A stretch of DNA of 64,000 bases from an uncultured Sphaerochaeta sp. (GCF_963677315.1 NZ_OY781939.1:2418001-2482000), one strand, 5' to 3'. Shown: positions 17,907 to 27,279, counted from the first letter of the stretch. The notes: generated by a model from the sequence alone, not told the origin. Program-made: numbers and translations.

Positions 17907-18967
17907 TGGGTGAAACTCGGCTTGGGTCCATGTTTCCATTGGAATCTCCTTCCCCCCGGAGGAATGGGTTTCTAAAAGACATCGGATCCGATTTGCACTA
18001 TTTCATGTCTGGCAGGTGTGCCCTGTATGCATGCCTGTTGGATGCGAAGTCGAAGAATGAAGACAACATTGCGTATGTCCCTGCCTATACTTGTGAAACT
18101 GTGCTTGCTAGCTATGAAAAGGCAGGGTATACGCTTCGTTTTTATGATGTGGATGCCAAGGAGTTAACACCTCTGTTCAAGAGAGAAGACCTAGCGGGTG
18201 TAACGGTTCTGAATCTCTGTGGCTATTATGGGTTCAGTCGCTATGATGAGCAGTTCCTAGGGCTGTGCAAAGAGCAGGGTGTCACGATTCTCCAGGATAC
18301 AACCCATAGTGTGTTTTCCCGTGATGGGCATTCTCCCTTTGCCGATTACTGGGCAGGGAGCCTCCGTAAATGGATGGGTGTTGCCTGTGGCGGGGTTGGA
18401 ATCAAGAAAGAGGGTGTGTTTTCTATCAATAGCAAGGTGCCGGACGAAAAACATCTTGAAGGCCGCTACTTGGCGATGGAGCATCGAAAGCAGGCACTGG
18501 AGAGTGGTGATGCGACATATGATATCTTGGCTGGTGAGGTATTCTGGGAAACAGAAATGAGGCTGAGGGAGATGTTTGATGTATATGGAAGTGATTTACT
18601 CTCTAGGAGAATCATCGAAAGCTTGAATATTGATGCCCTCGTAAAGCGACGAAGAGATAATTATGAGACAGTAATTACACATTACAGGCCATCATCCCAG
18701 TGCCAGGCAATTTTCCCTCGTCTTGATGACAAAACCTGCCCCAGTCATTTCAGCTGGTATAGCGAGGATAGAAATCGTGCCCAGCAGTTTTTATTGGATC
18801 ATGGGATACGCAGTACGGTATATTGGCCAAAACCACCACAGTTGCCCAATGTGAAAAAGTACCCGCATGCAAATTGGATCTATGATTCAGTGGTGAGTGT
18901 CCAAATTGACCAGCGCTATACAGCAGAAGATATGGAGTACCTCGGAAAAACTCTTTCCCAGATGTAA
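17906..18967 (+). CDS. DegT/DnrJ-like PLP-dependent aminotransferase
   Basis: A 353-residue fold-type-I PLP enzyme of the DegT/DnrJ/EryC1/StrS group. The early SGRCALYACL replaces the usual SGT.AL, YVPAYTCETVLASYEKAGY is typical, and LQDTTHSVFS carries the cofactor-binding aspartate. SLRKWMGVACGG carries the likely Schiff-base lysine. The group aminates keto-sugars or related ketones. Its place at the end of a peptide operon is unusual, so its substrate is not clear; it may process an amino acid or an amino-sugar product. Translation is coupled to the M42 gene through the TGATG overlap. Confidence 0.8.
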   Translation: MGETRLGSMFPLESPSPRRNGFLKDIGSDLHYFMSGRCALYACLLDAKSKNEDNIAYVPAYTCETVLASYEKAGYTLRFYDVDAKELTPLFKREDLAGVTVLNLCGYYGFSRYDEQFLGLCKEQGVTILQDTTHSVFSRDGHSPFADYWAGSLRKWMGVACGGVGIKKEGVFSINSKVPDEKHLEGRYLAMEHRKQALESGDATYDILAGEVFWETEMRLREMFDVYGSDLLSRRIIESLNIDALVKRRRDNYETVITHYRPSSQCQAIFPRLDDKTCPSHFSWYSEDRNRAQQFLLDHGIRSTVYWPKPPQLPNVKKYPHANWIYDSVVSVQIDQRYTAEDMEYLGKTLSQM

Positions 18968-19012
18968 AGGACTCAACATGTTTCATTATTTCGCATCGTT
19001 TTTATCCTTCAC

Positions 19013-19041
19013 TTTACAAACCTTCAGCAAGCTTCTATGCT
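19013..19041 (+). promoter_or_regulatory. Putative promoter of the EIIA-antiporter cassette
   Basis: TTTACA (19013-19018), a 17-base spacer and TATGCT (19036-19041) lie about 25 bases before the EIIA gene start, forming a reasonable sigma-70-type promoter. Confidence 0.45.
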
Positions 19042-19065
19042 TTTGGATACGTAGGAGAGGTGTCA

Positions 19066-19512
19066 ATGCGTATACTCGATTATCTTACTGAATCTTCCAT
19101 TTTGTTCCTCAAAGAAACTCATAAGAACCAAATACTCACAACCATGACAGGCAAAGCAACTGAATGCGGGTATGTCTCCAGTGAAAAGGCTTTTACTACA
19201 GCTATCCTTGAGCGTGAAGCCATCATGAGCACGGGTATCGGTCTTCAGGTTGCCATTCCTCATGCAAAGTTGGACAGCATCAAGGAGTTTTTCTTGCTTG
19301 CTGCAGTGTTGGAAAATGATGTCCCATGGGATTCCTTGGACAAGAAACCGGTACGTCTGGTTTTCATGATTGGTGGTCCTTCTGACCGACAGTCTGATTA
19401 TCTCATGATCCTTTCCAAGATTACCTTGGTGATCAAGAACCCCGAACGCAGGAAAGCACTCATGGCTGCCAAGACTCCCCAGGCTGTGCTCGATGCATTT
19501 GCCGATCTGTAG
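19066..19512 (+). CDS. PTS EIIA domain protein (fructose/nitrogen type)
   Basis: A 148-residue single-domain EIIA of the PtsN/FruA type. The phospho-accepting histidine lies in GLQVAIPHAKLDS at about residue 66. No sugar permease (EIIB or EIIC) is nearby. The next genes encode a cation/proton antiporter and a small PII-like protein, so this EIIA probably regulates the antiporter according to PTS phosphorylation state, as PtsN-type proteins regulate potassium systems. GTG 19060 is in frame, but ATG 19066 is six bases after GGAGAGG. Confidence 0.88.
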   Translation: MRILDYLTESSILFLKETHKNQILTTMTGKATECGYVSSEKAFTTAILEREAIMSTGIGLQVAIPHAKLDSIKEFFLLAAVLENDVPWDSLDKKPVRLVFMIGGPSDRQSDYLMILSKITLVIKNPERRKALMAAKTPQAVLDAFADL

Positions 19513-19521
19513 GACTGCATA

Positions 19522-20733
19522 ATGGAATTCCATCTGTTTCTCTATCTTGCTGCAATTTTTGCAGCGGGGTATGGGAGTAAGGTACTCACAACAACCCTTA
19601 AAATTCCTGAAGTCACCGGCTATGTCCTCCTCGGTGTATTGCTTGGTGGCTCCTTGGTGAATCTTCTCTCTCCTGTGGTATTGGATATCTTGTCCCCTCT
19701 CTCCTCCATTGCTCTTGCCCTGATCGCATTCATGATCGGAATCGAGCTCAAGATTGATGTAATCAAGCGGCTGGGAAGGAGCATCATAACCATCGTAACC
19801 TTCGAATGCATTGGAGCATTCCTTGTTGTCTTCTTTGGCTTGTTCTATGTATTCAAGACCAATCTTAATACTGCGCTTCTGCTTGGATCAGTAGCATCGG
19901 CAACAGCCCCTGCGGCAACAGTTGCTGTTATTAAACAGTACAAGGCAAAGGGAGTTTTGACTTCAACCATCTTGGCAGTCGTCGGTATTGATGATGCGTT
20001 TGCACTCATTATCTATGTCTTTGTGGAGAGTTTTGTCAGTTCCAATCTGCTCGGGAGTTCCCTCGCAATCGGGCCGATGGTAGCTTCAGCCTTGCTCTCT
20101 GTTGCAATCGCAGTAGGGCTTGGTGCTGTTTCCGGGGTACTGTATATCTTGCTTTTACGAGGAAGGAGAAATAACGATTGGGTGATGTTGCTGCTTGCTG
20201 CCTTCCTCTTTTTGTTGTTGGGTGTCTGTGAGTTGCTTGGTGTCTCTGAGCTACTTTCAATTATGGCTTTCGGAATGACCATCGTGAATAGCTCGGCTGT
20301 ATTGAGCAAGAAGAGTGAAACGGTGGTTTCCTCTTTCAGCCCAGTGTTCCTGGTTGCCTTCTTTATACTTGGTGGAGCTCACCTGGATGTCTCCTTGATT
20401 ACACAGATTGGAATGCTTGGACTATTCTACTTTGCAGCAAGAAGTATCGGGAAGGTCGGGGGAGCTACCTTCGGAGCCTTGGTTGGGCGAGCACCGAAGA
20501 AGGTGCGGTTTTTGATCGGGTTCTCTCTCTTGCCGCAGGTAGGGGTTGCCTTAGCTCTAGCCTTGGCGATCAACAAGACCTTCTCAGCCCCAGCTTTCGG
20601 GGAGACAGGTCAGCAACTAGCGAGCATGATCATCAATGTGCTGTTGTTTACCACAATCATAACTGAGGTCGTAGGACCCTTGCTGACACGGTTGGCACTA
20701 CGCAAGGCGGGCGAAACGAATGAGCAGATCTAG
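19522..20733 (+). CDS. Cation/proton antiporter (CPA2 / Kef type, membrane domain only)
   Basis: A 403-residue membrane protein with about 12 helices of the CPA2 Na+(K+)/H+ exchanger family. KVLTTTLKIPEVTGYVLLGVLLGG is the first family signature, ALALIAFMIGIELKID the second, and VVGIDDAFALI carries the ion-binding aspartate pair. It lacks the RCK/TrkA-N nucleotide-binding tail of KefB/KefC. Regulation may therefore come from the separate EIIA and PII-like proteins on either side. The start follows the EIIA stop by 9 bases. Confidence 0.9.
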   Translation: MEFHLFLYLAAIFAAGYGSKVLTTTLKIPEVTGYVLLGVLLGGSLVNLLSPVVLDILSPLSSIALALIAFMIGIELKIDVIKRLGRSIITIVTFECIGAFLVVFFGLFYVFKTNLNTALLLGSVASATAPAATVAVIKQYKAKGVLTSTILAVVGIDDAFALIIYVFVESFVSSNLLGSSLAIGPMVASALLSVAIAVGLGAVSGVLYILLLRGRRNNDWVMLLLAAFLFLLLGVCELLGVSELLSIMAFGMTIVNSSAVLSKKSETVVSSFSPVFLVAFFILGGAHLDVSLITQIGMLGLFYFAARSIGKVGGATFGALVGRAPKKVRFLIGFSLLPQVGVALALALAINKTFSAPAFGETGQQLASMIINVLLFTTIITEVVGPLLTRLALRKAGETNEQI

Positions 20734-20742
20734 GAGGAAATG

Positions 20743-21084
20743 ATGAATCTATTGCTTATGGTGCTCTCGCAACTGGATTATAAGGAGGATGTGTTTCTGG
20801 CAATGCAAAGTGTCGGGATCACCAAAGCCTCCGTGTTCGATGCCAAAAGCATGGATCGGAGTCTTGAGAGCGAATTCAGCCTATTCACCGGGTTTCTACA
20901 CAGCAGGAGTGAGATGGAAGGAGAGCAGTTGGTGATCCTTGCTCCATTGGCTTCAGCTGATCTTGCCAAGGAGTTGCTTACCAATCTTGAAGCTGGAGGG
21001 ATACCTGTGAAGAGAGAGGATATCCTTTCCCTTATGGTTCTTCCAGTTGCCTATAGCTTTGACCAATCAAGTGGACTTCTCTGA
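20743..21084 (+). CDS. Small PII-like protein of the antiporter cassette
   Basis: A 113-residue soluble protein with alternating strands and helices (LLLMVLSQLDYKEDVFLAM, then QLVILAPLASADLAKELL). The pattern is compatible with the ferredoxin-like fold of PII/CutA proteins, but I see no decisive motif. It immediately follows the antiporter gene (stop at 20731-20733), sharing AGGAGG at 20732-20737, which favours ATG 20743 over ATG 20740. By position it is a likely regulatory partner of the antiporter. Confidence 0.6.
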   Translation: MNLLLMVLSQLDYKEDVFLAMQSVGITKASVFDAKSMDRSLESEFSLFTGFLHSRSEMEGEQLVILAPLASADLAKELLTNLEAGGIPVKREDILSLMVLPVAYSFDQSSGLL

Positions 21085-21136
21085 AGCTTCTCATTGTAAA
21101 TTAGTACGTTCTCCTCTAGGATATGTGTAAGATTTT

Positions 21137-23665
21137 GTGAAGAGGGAGCCCCATTTGTTAACCCAACTGCTCGCCGTCCAACTCAACGAAGAAGATCTTT
21201 CTCTGGTGAGAAAGATTACTGGACGTATCCAGGTGCTTGCAGCCGAAAACAGCAATGAGGCGCTTCACTTGCTGGAGCAACATGCTTCCATCGGCCTGGT
21301 GATAATTGATATTGAGCACTCGTATTTGCAGAGTCTCCAATTGCTTCACACGTTGGTCTACAGGTCACAGCAAGAGCCTCTGAGGATCGTTGTGCTTGGT
21401 GAGCCGCATCTACTCCAGCAGAAGAAACGAGTGTTTGACTTGGATATCGTGACGATCTTGACAAAACCCCTGCAAGAAACACAACTGAGAGAAATCCTCG
21501 AGAGAGCGGTGGTGAAACAAGACGCAGATTCAAAGCAACAGAATATGCAGGAGCAAGCACACCTGTTTAACGCCATCTTCTACCAAGCTCCCATTGGAAT
21601 TTCTGTCTCTCATCGTGTTGACCTAGGGGTGGAACCCGGTAAGGAACAGTTCGATGCTAATCCCATGTATGAGAAAATTACGGGAAGAAGCATGGAAGAG
21701 GTCCTGAGGCTTGGATGGACAACGATTACCCATCCTGATGATCTGCCTGAAGAGTTGGAGTATTTCAAGCGATTGAAGCGAGGTGAGCTGGAAAACTACA
21801 GCATGGAGAAACGGTTTATTCGTCCAGATGGTTCAATCGTCTGGGTTGAGATGACGGTGGCTCCCTTGCAAGCGAGTGATAGCCAACTCTTCGCTCATAT
21901 CTGTCTCCTGCAGGATATTACGAAACGAAAAGAAGCTGAGCGACTGCTTGCGGAGAGTGAACGCAGCAAATCAGCACTGCTCTCTCACTTGCCTGGAATG
22001 GCATACCGATGCCGTTACGATGCCCATTGGACCATGTTGTATGTCTCAGCAGGATGTGAAACCTTGACAGGTTACTCCCCAGACCAGCTGATAAACAATC
22101 GTGATATTTCATTCAATGACATCATTGTCCTCTCCTATCGACAGAAAGTCTCCAGCGGATGGAAGTGGGCGATCCATGAGAACAAGCCCTTTGAGTTGGA
22201 GTATGAGATACTCACCGCCCAAGGAACCCGTAAATGGGTTTGGGAGATGGGACAGGCAGCCTTTACCGAAGATGGGGATATAGAAGCCTTGGAAGGGATC
22301 ATCCTCGATATCACCGACAGGAAACTCATGGAGCAGAACCTTGCTTATCGGGATGCACATGACCTGTGGACCGGATTGTACAATCGAAGATACCTTGAGC
22401 AACTGTTGCGTCAGGATATTAAGGCAAGGAAGAGCGCCAAACGAGCTCTCATCTCGATCAATCTGGGTGCGCTGAATGCAAAGAGTATTGCCTATGGCTA
22501 CCAATACAGCCAGGATATCATGAAGAAAGTTGCAGAGGGATTAAGTATCCTCTGCAACGACCTTGCGGTGTTGAGTATTACCCATGAGTATCGATTCGTA
22601 TTCTATCTTAGGTCCTATGACGAGAGACAGAACCTTTTACTGCTTTGCAAGAAGATTGAAAGTACCTTGGAGTATATTGTATCTCTGGAAAGAATTCCCT
22701 ATGGATTGGGAGTTCTGGAGATTGATGAGTCCAATCAAGAAAATGTAGATCAATTGCTCAGAAATATCTTGATAGCTTCCCAACGTTCCGTTGTTCTCTA
22801 TGATGGAGAGGCAGAAATCTGTTTCTTTGATGAGAGTATGGAGACAGAGATCCAGCGGGAAGCAACACTCTCTGCACTTCTTTCAAGGATAGTCTCGGGA
22901 AAGAACCCAGACTGCTTATTCCTGCAATACCAACCCATTATAGATATGCGGACCGGAGGTATCTGTGGGTTTGAGGCTTTGGCGCGTTTGAAGTGCGCAG
23001 AAATGCAGGTGATCCCGCCTTTGCACTTCATCCCGATTGCAGAGAAGACAAAACTCATCATCCCCTTGGGCGATATCATCATCCGGCAGGCATTCCAGTT
23101 CTTGAAGCAGTTGGAAGAGCATCATGTGATGGATTGCACGGTCTCCATCAATATTTCTGCCATCCAGTTGATAAAAGAGGGGTTTGCTGAGCATATCATC
23201 CGCTTGATGCATTCAATGGATGTGAACCCATCATGTGTCTGTTTGGAGCTTACCGAGTCCATCTTTGCCTCGAACTTCCAAGAGATCAACAGAGTGCTGA
23301 AAACATTGCAACACAAAGGAGTCAAAATCTCAGTTGATGATTTCGGCAGTGGCTATTCCTCTCTTTCAAGGGAGCGTGAGCTCTATGTCAATGAATTAAA
23401 GATTGACAAGTCATTCATCGATAAACTGATGTACCTCTCTGATGATCAGGCCATCACCGGAGATATCATTTCCATGGCTCATAAATTAGGACACAGTGTG
23501 GTAGCAGAAGGGATTGAGTATCAGAGACAGCTTAATTATCTGAAGCAAAACAACTGTGACAAGGCCCAGGGTTTCTTTTTCAGTAAGCCCCTGAATGCAT
23601 CTGATGCCCTGGCTTTGGTGGTAGGGAAGCATACGTATCGTCTATTTGAACATCTGTTAAAGTAA
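21137..23665 (+). CDS. PAS-PAS-degenerate GGDEF-EAL c-di-GMP phosphodiesterase
   Basis: 842 residues. The first about 130 look like a receiver-type domain (ILTKPLQETQLREIL at its end), followed by a coiled linker and two PAS domains (about 150-270 and 285-400, the first ending DITKRKEAERLL). The GGDEF domain (about 410-560) has lost its signature: HEYRFVF stands where GGDEF should be, so it cannot make c-di-GMP. The EAL domain (about 590-835) is intact, with FEALARL, VDDFGSGYSS and VAEGIE, so the protein probably hydrolyses c-di-GMP under PAS control. GTG 21137 has no ribosome binding site; TTG 21155, behind AGAGGGAG, is the more likely start. Confidence 0.88.
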   Translation: MKREPHLLTQLLAVQLNEEDLSLVRKITGRIQVLAAENSNEALHLLEQHASIGLVIIDIEHSYLQSLQLLHTLVYRSQQEPLRIVVLGEPHLLQQKKRVFDLDIVTILTKPLQETQLREILERAVVKQDADSKQQNMQEQAHLFNAIFYQAPIGISVSHRVDLGVEPGKEQFDANPMYEKITGRSMEEVLRLGWTTITHPDDLPEELEYFKRLKRGELENYSMEKRFIRPDGSIVWVEMTVAPLQASDSQLFAHICLLQDITKRKEAERLLAESERSKSALLSHLPGMAYRCRYDAHWTMLYVSAGCETLTGYSPDQLINNRDISFNDIIVLSYRQKVSSGWKWAIHENKPFELEYEILTAQGTRKWVWEMGQAAFTEDGDIEALEGIILDITDRKLMEQNLAYRDAHDLWTGLYNRRYLEQLLRQDIKARKSAKRALISINLGALNAKSIAYGYQYSQDIMKKVAEGLSILCNDLAVLSITHEYRFVFYLRSYDERQNLLLLCKKIESTLEYIVSLERIPYGLGVLEIDESNQENVDQLLRNILIASQRSVVLYDGEAEICFFDESMETEIQREATLSALLSRIVSGKNPDCLFLQYQPIIDMRTGGICGFEALARLKCAEMQVIPPLHFIPIAEKTKLIIPLGDIIIRQAFQFLKQLEEHHVMDCTVSINISAIQLIKEGFAEHIIRLMHSMDVNPSCVCLELTESIFASNFQEINRVLKTLQHKGVKISVDDFGSGYSSLSRERELYVNELKIDKSFIDKLMYLSDDQAITGDIISMAHKLGHSVVAEGIEYQRQLNYLKQNNCDKAQGFFFSKPLNASDALALVVGKHTYRLFEHLLK

Positions 23666-23758
23666 TACAAAAAGAGTGACCTGTCCAAATGCAATAGTAT
23701 GCTTGTGTTAGTTCATTTTGCATATAAAACCATATAATTAAATAAGTTGTTATTCTTC

Positions 23759-23786
23759 TTGACGTGAAGTTTCAAGGGGGTATACT
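23759..23786 (+). promoter_or_regulatory. Promoter of the ROK regulator / amino-sugar cluster
   Basis: TTGACG (23759-23764), 16-base spacer and TATACT (23781-23786) form a good sigma-70-type promoter 45 bases before the ROK gene. Downstream, GTTAGTACAAAAACGAAC is a possible operator. Confidence 0.6.
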
Positions 23787-23830
23787 GTACCTAGGTTAGT
23801 ACAAAAACGAACAAACTAGGAGTATCCCCC

Positions 23831-24985
23831 TTGTCTGAACCAAGAAGATCACGACTAATAAACTCCTCACGGATAATTCATCGTCTTTGGATAGAAGATC
23901 AACTCAGTCGTGCCGATTTAGCTGTAAGGCTTGGACTTACCAAATCTTCCATTTCAAACATAGTAAATGATTTGATAGCGCTCGGAATTGTGACTGAGAA
24001 TGAGGTACTTGAAGCGAGCCCAAAGGGAGGGAGGAGAGCGATAGGGCTTACTCTCAATAAGGCATACTTTCATGTTATAGGTATAGAAATTCGCTCTGAT
24101 TCCTATACTGCACTCTCCATTGACTTGGAAGGTAAGGTGCTTTTCTCACAAACCAAACCAAAAGGATTTACTGCCAAGACATTCAAGGCTGAAGTATGTA
24201 ATCTCATTGAATCTCTCTGTGAAGACCTAGAAAAATTGCAAAGACATCTATTGGGAATAGGTATTGGCTTTTCTGGAGTGATTGATGCAGAGAAGCAGAT
24301 AATCTATCGTTCAGTCTCTCTCGATTTTCAACAGCCTTTTGACTTTCAGAAAGAGGTTGCCTCCCATTTTCCGTTTCCCGTCATTCTGGAAAATGATGCC
24401 AACTGTGGAGCATGGGGAGAGGTAGTATTCCAAAGAAAACAGAAGCTTAAGAATTTTCTATTCGTGCTCATTGAATTCTGGAAACGGTATGAAGTACAAA
24501 CAGGATCCCCACAGCCGACCATTGGTTTAGGATTTGGATTTGATGGAAAAATCTATCGTGGAAGCAGTAGCCAGGCGGGTGAATTCAAGAGCGTATGTAA
24601 TCGAGATCCTGATTCTTTACAACAAGTGCAGATTGCCCAAGGAGTTTCTGTAAGTGAAGATCGGGAAGCCTTGCGCAATTATATCAAGGAAATATGCCAG
24701 AATTTGGCCTTTCTTATCAATACATTGGATATTGGGCATGTATTCATCGGGGGTACGATTGAACCTTTCGCTTCTTTCATGCCTGAGATGTTAAGAAAAG
24801 AAATACGATCAAATTCGCTGATCCAAAGCGAAGAGAATTGCCAAATCCAGTTTTCATCATTGGGATATGATGCAGTTTCATTTGGTGCTGCTGCCCTGGT
24901 TCTCGATAAGGTATTGATGAATCTGGAACCGCTCAGTGAGAACACTGCCAAGCAGGCTGTTCCGCTCTTTCACTTGTTGTCATAA
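23831..24985 (+). CDS. ROK-family transcriptional repressor (NagC-like)
   Basis: A 384-residue protein with an N-terminal winged helix (about 1-75; LSRADLAVRLGLTKSSISNIVNDL) and a ROK sugar-binding domain (about 80-370; IGIGFSGVIDAEKQ, VILENDANCGAWGE). The cysteine-rich zinc motif usual in ROK proteins (CxCGxxGC) is absent; the equivalent region reads EFKSVCNRDPDS. It probably senses an amino sugar and controls the downstream importer and hexosaminidase. The start is TTG, eight bases after AGGAG. The binding-protein gene starts 43 bases downstream. Confidence 0.87.
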   Translation: MSEPRRSRLINSSRIIHRLWIEDQLSRADLAVRLGLTKSSISNIVNDLIALGIVTENEVLEASPKGGRRAIGLTLNKAYFHVIGIEIRSDSYTALSIDLEGKVLFSQTKPKGFTAKTFKAEVCNLIESLCEDLEKLQRHLLGIGIGFSGVIDAEKQIIYRSVSLDFQQPFDFQKEVASHFPFPVILENDANCGAWGEVVFQRKQKLKNFLFVLIEFWKRYEVQTGSPQPTIGLGFGFDGKIYRGSSSQAGEFKSVCNRDPDSLQQVQIAQGVSVSEDREALRNYIKEICQNLAFLINTLDIGHVFIGGTIEPFASFMPEMLRKEIRSNSLIQSEENCQIQFSSLGYDAVSFGAAALVLDKVLMNLEPLSENTAKQAVPLFHLLS

Positions 24986-25028
24986 CGTTAACACCCTCGA
25001 AGGGGGTGAGAAAAAATGGAGGTCCTGT

Positions 25029-26321
25029 ATGAAAATGAAACGATTGTTGATTTTAGCATTCGTGTCTTTCTTGATTCCCTCCCTGCTCATTGCAGCAGGG
25101 ACAAAGGAAGCGGCAACGGATGGAGTGATTGAACTTTCTGTATATCACTACCTCGATCAGACAGATAAGACTACTGCACCTAATTTCCAACATTTGGTGG
25201 ATGTCTTTGAAGCCGCAAACCCTGATATCAAGCTCAGTTTTGAGTATGGATATGGAGAATCTTTCCATGACAAGCTCCAAACCATGGCCATGAGTGGTCA
25301 GTTGCCCGATATAGTCTTGCTTTATCCAGGGGAAAGAACCAGCCAGGTTACATCAGCTGGATTGGTGAAGGACCTTCGTCCATATCTCTCAGGCCATGAA
25401 GATGAATTTGCTGATATGGCGATGCAGGCCCAGGGAGACAATGGGGAAATTTGGGAACTGCCTGAGGATATCTCAATCACCTCGATCATGTACACAAACA
25501 ACCGATTGCTCGCAGAGCTTGGTTTGGATTACCCCAAGACATATGAAGAGTTGCTTGCGCAAGGACCAGTGATTCGTAAAGCCGGTTTAATACCCATCTC
25601 TATTGCGAATAAGGATGCTTGGCCAATGCAGTCCTGTGTAGCTGGTATGTTGGTTGAAAGAGCTTGTGGAATGGAGTGGTGGGATAAGGCACTTACTGGA
25701 GAAGCAAGCTATGATGACCCTGAGTTCGTGTATGCTATGGAGATTATCAAAGAGCTGAATGACAAGCAGATGTTGTCTCCAGGCACCAATCAGCTTGCCT
25801 ATGGACAGGGGTTGGATGATTTTGTCAATGAGCGTGCTGTGTATCTCCTCGATGGTGGTTGGACAGTAAATAGTATGGTGGGTGAGCTCACTGATGAGCA
25901 GAAGACGTATATGAGTCTTGAATCATTCCCCGATATTCCCAACCAGAAGGGCAAGAGCCTCTCTGCTTCTGCAACAGCAGGACAAGGCTTTGGCATGAAT
26001 GCAAAGCTTAATGAGAAGGAAGTTGAGGCAGCATGGAAGTGGATCTGGTTCTACTCTGGACCTGAAGGGTCTGCCATTCGCCAACAGTATGGTCGTCTTC
26101 CAGCCTACAATCTTGATGAACCTGAGGATGCAGATCCCATGATCAAGAAACTGATTGCATTTGCTGGAAAGGTCCCGATGGGATATGTCATGGACTCAGT
26201 CATTGCAGCCGAACCAATTGGAACGTTCAATATCAATCTTCAGAATATGATGTTTGATACGATGAGCCCAATGGAAGTTGCGCAGGACCTGGAGAGAATG
26301 GTCTCTTCTGTAGGTCGTTAA
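25029..26321 (+). CDS. Sugar ABC transporter periplasmic binding protein (SBP family 1)
   Basis: A 430-residue extracellular sugar-binding protein. It has a signal peptide (MKMKRLLILAFVSFLIPSLL, ending IAAGTKEA) and the family 1 body, including GQLPDIVLLYPGERTSQV and LPEDISITSIMYTNNRL. With the two permeases and a GH20 hexosaminidase downstream and a ROK regulator upstream, an N-acetylglucosamine-containing oligosaccharide is the likely ligand. The frame is open from 24936, but ATG 25029 follows GGAGGTCCTGT and starts the signal peptide. A stem-loop follows the gene. Confidence 0.9.
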   Translation: MKMKRLLILAFVSFLIPSLLIAAGTKEAATDGVIELSVYHYLDQTDKTTAPNFQHLVDVFEAANPDIKLSFEYGYGESFHDKLQTMAMSGQLPDIVLLYPGERTSQVTSAGLVKDLRPYLSGHEDEFADMAMQAQGDNGEIWELPEDISITSIMYTNNRLLAELGLDYPKTYEELLAQGPVIRKAGLIPISIANKDAWPMQSCVAGMLVERACGMEWWDKALTGEASYDDPEFVYAMEIIKELNDKQMLSPGTNQLAYGQGLDDFVNERAVYLLDGGWTVNSMVGELTDEQKTYMSLESFPDIPNQKGKSLSASATAGQGFGMNAKLNEKEVEAAWKWIWFYSGPEGSAIRQQYGRLPAYNLDEPEDADPMIKKLIAFAGKVPMGYVMDSVIAAEPIGTFNINLQNMMFDTMSPMEVAQDLERMVSSVGR

Positions 26322-26334
26322 TAAGTGATTGCAA

Positions 26335-26356
26335 CGCTTCCCCTCAGGGGGAAGCG
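26335..26356 (+). terminator. Intercistronic stem-loop after the sugar-binding-protein gene
   Basis: CGCTTCCCC (26335-26343) pairs perfectly with GGGGAAGCG (26348-26356) around TCAG. It lies between the binding-protein gene and the first permease with no T-run, so it probably favours high binding-protein mRNA relative to the permeases. Confidence 0.6.
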
Positions 26357-26382
26357 CTGTTCTGATAGGAAGGTGAAATCCC

Positions 26383-27270
26383 ATGACGTATGCACAACAA
26401 AAACATATGAGTTACTGGATTCTGGTGCTACCAGGAATTTTGGTGTTTGCTTCAATCATCATATTCCCCGTGCTCTTCAGTTTCTCTTTGAGTTTCACCA
26501 CCTGGAATGGGTATGGAATGCCGACCTTTGCGGGGTTGGAGAATTATCGAACAATCATTTCTGACCCTGTGTTTCTTCATTCACTAAGAAACAATCTTCT
26601 CATTGTTGTTATTTCAGTCTTTGGACAGATACCGTTAGGGTTTCTTTTGGCATACCTGCTTCACAGAAGTATGGTTCGTCATGGTAATTTCTTCCAGACG
26701 ATGATTTTTCTGCCTATTACCATATCTCCGGTCGTGGTTGCGCTACTCTGGAACCAGATATTTTCATCGTCGGGAATGGTTGTAGCTTTGGTTCGCTCAA
26801 TTACTGACAATCCACAATATGTGATCAGGATATTTGAGGATCAGAAGCTTGCCATCATTCCAATCCTTTTTGTGTTGCTGTGGATGCATACCGGAACATA
26901 TATGATCATCTATTATGCAAATCTGCAGAAGATGACTCCTTCGGTCCTGGAAGCAGCCCAGATTGACGGGGCAAGTGAAAAGCAAATGCTGACGCGTATC
27001 ATTCTTCCCTCAATGATTGGAACGATTGCCACCACTGCAATTTTCGCTATTTCAGGCAGCTTGAAAGCTTTCGATTTAATCTATGCCATGACAGGAGGAG
27101 GCCCTGCACATTTTACAGAAGTGATAGCAATCTACATGTATGTAAATACCTTCAAGTATTATAAGTATGGGTTCGGCAGTGCTGCGTCCATCATCATCGT
27201 TATGCTTGCCGTTGGCTTGATTCTACTGCTGCAATTCTTTAGCCGAAGGCTTGAACGACGATTTGAATAG
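26383..27270 (+). CDS. Sugar ABC transporter permease (MalF/UgpA type)
   Basis: A 295-residue permease of carbohydrate importer family 1. It has six helices, the N-terminal hallmark SYWILVLPGILVFASIIIFPVLFS, and the EAA loop VLEAAQIDGASEKQMLTRIILPSM, which docks the ATPase. Its start follows GGAAGGTGAAATCCC. It forms a heterodimer with the next permease. No ATP-binding subunit is encoded in the cluster, so a shared MsmX/MalK-type ATPase elsewhere is needed. Confidence 0.92.
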   Translation: MTYAQQKHMSYWILVLPGILVFASIIIFPVLFSFSLSFTTWNGYGMPTFAGLENYRTIISDPVFLHSLRNNLLIVVISVFGQIPLGFLLAYLLHRSMVRHGNFFQTMIFLPITISPVVVALLWNQIFSSSGMVVALVRSITDNPQYVIRIFEDQKLAIIPILFVLLWMHTGTYMIIYYANLQKMTPSVLEAAQIDGASEKQMLTRIILPSMIGTIATTAIFAISGSLKAFDLIYAMTGGGPAHFTEVIAIYMYVNTFKYYKYGFGSAASIIIVMLAVGLILLLQFFSRRLERRFE

Positions 27271-27279
27271 GGGAGCAAC

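Noticed and set aside
17906..18967. Programmed fusion of the M42 peptidase and the aminotransferase
   Set aside because: The TGATG overlap is a normal coupling arrangement and each protein is full length.
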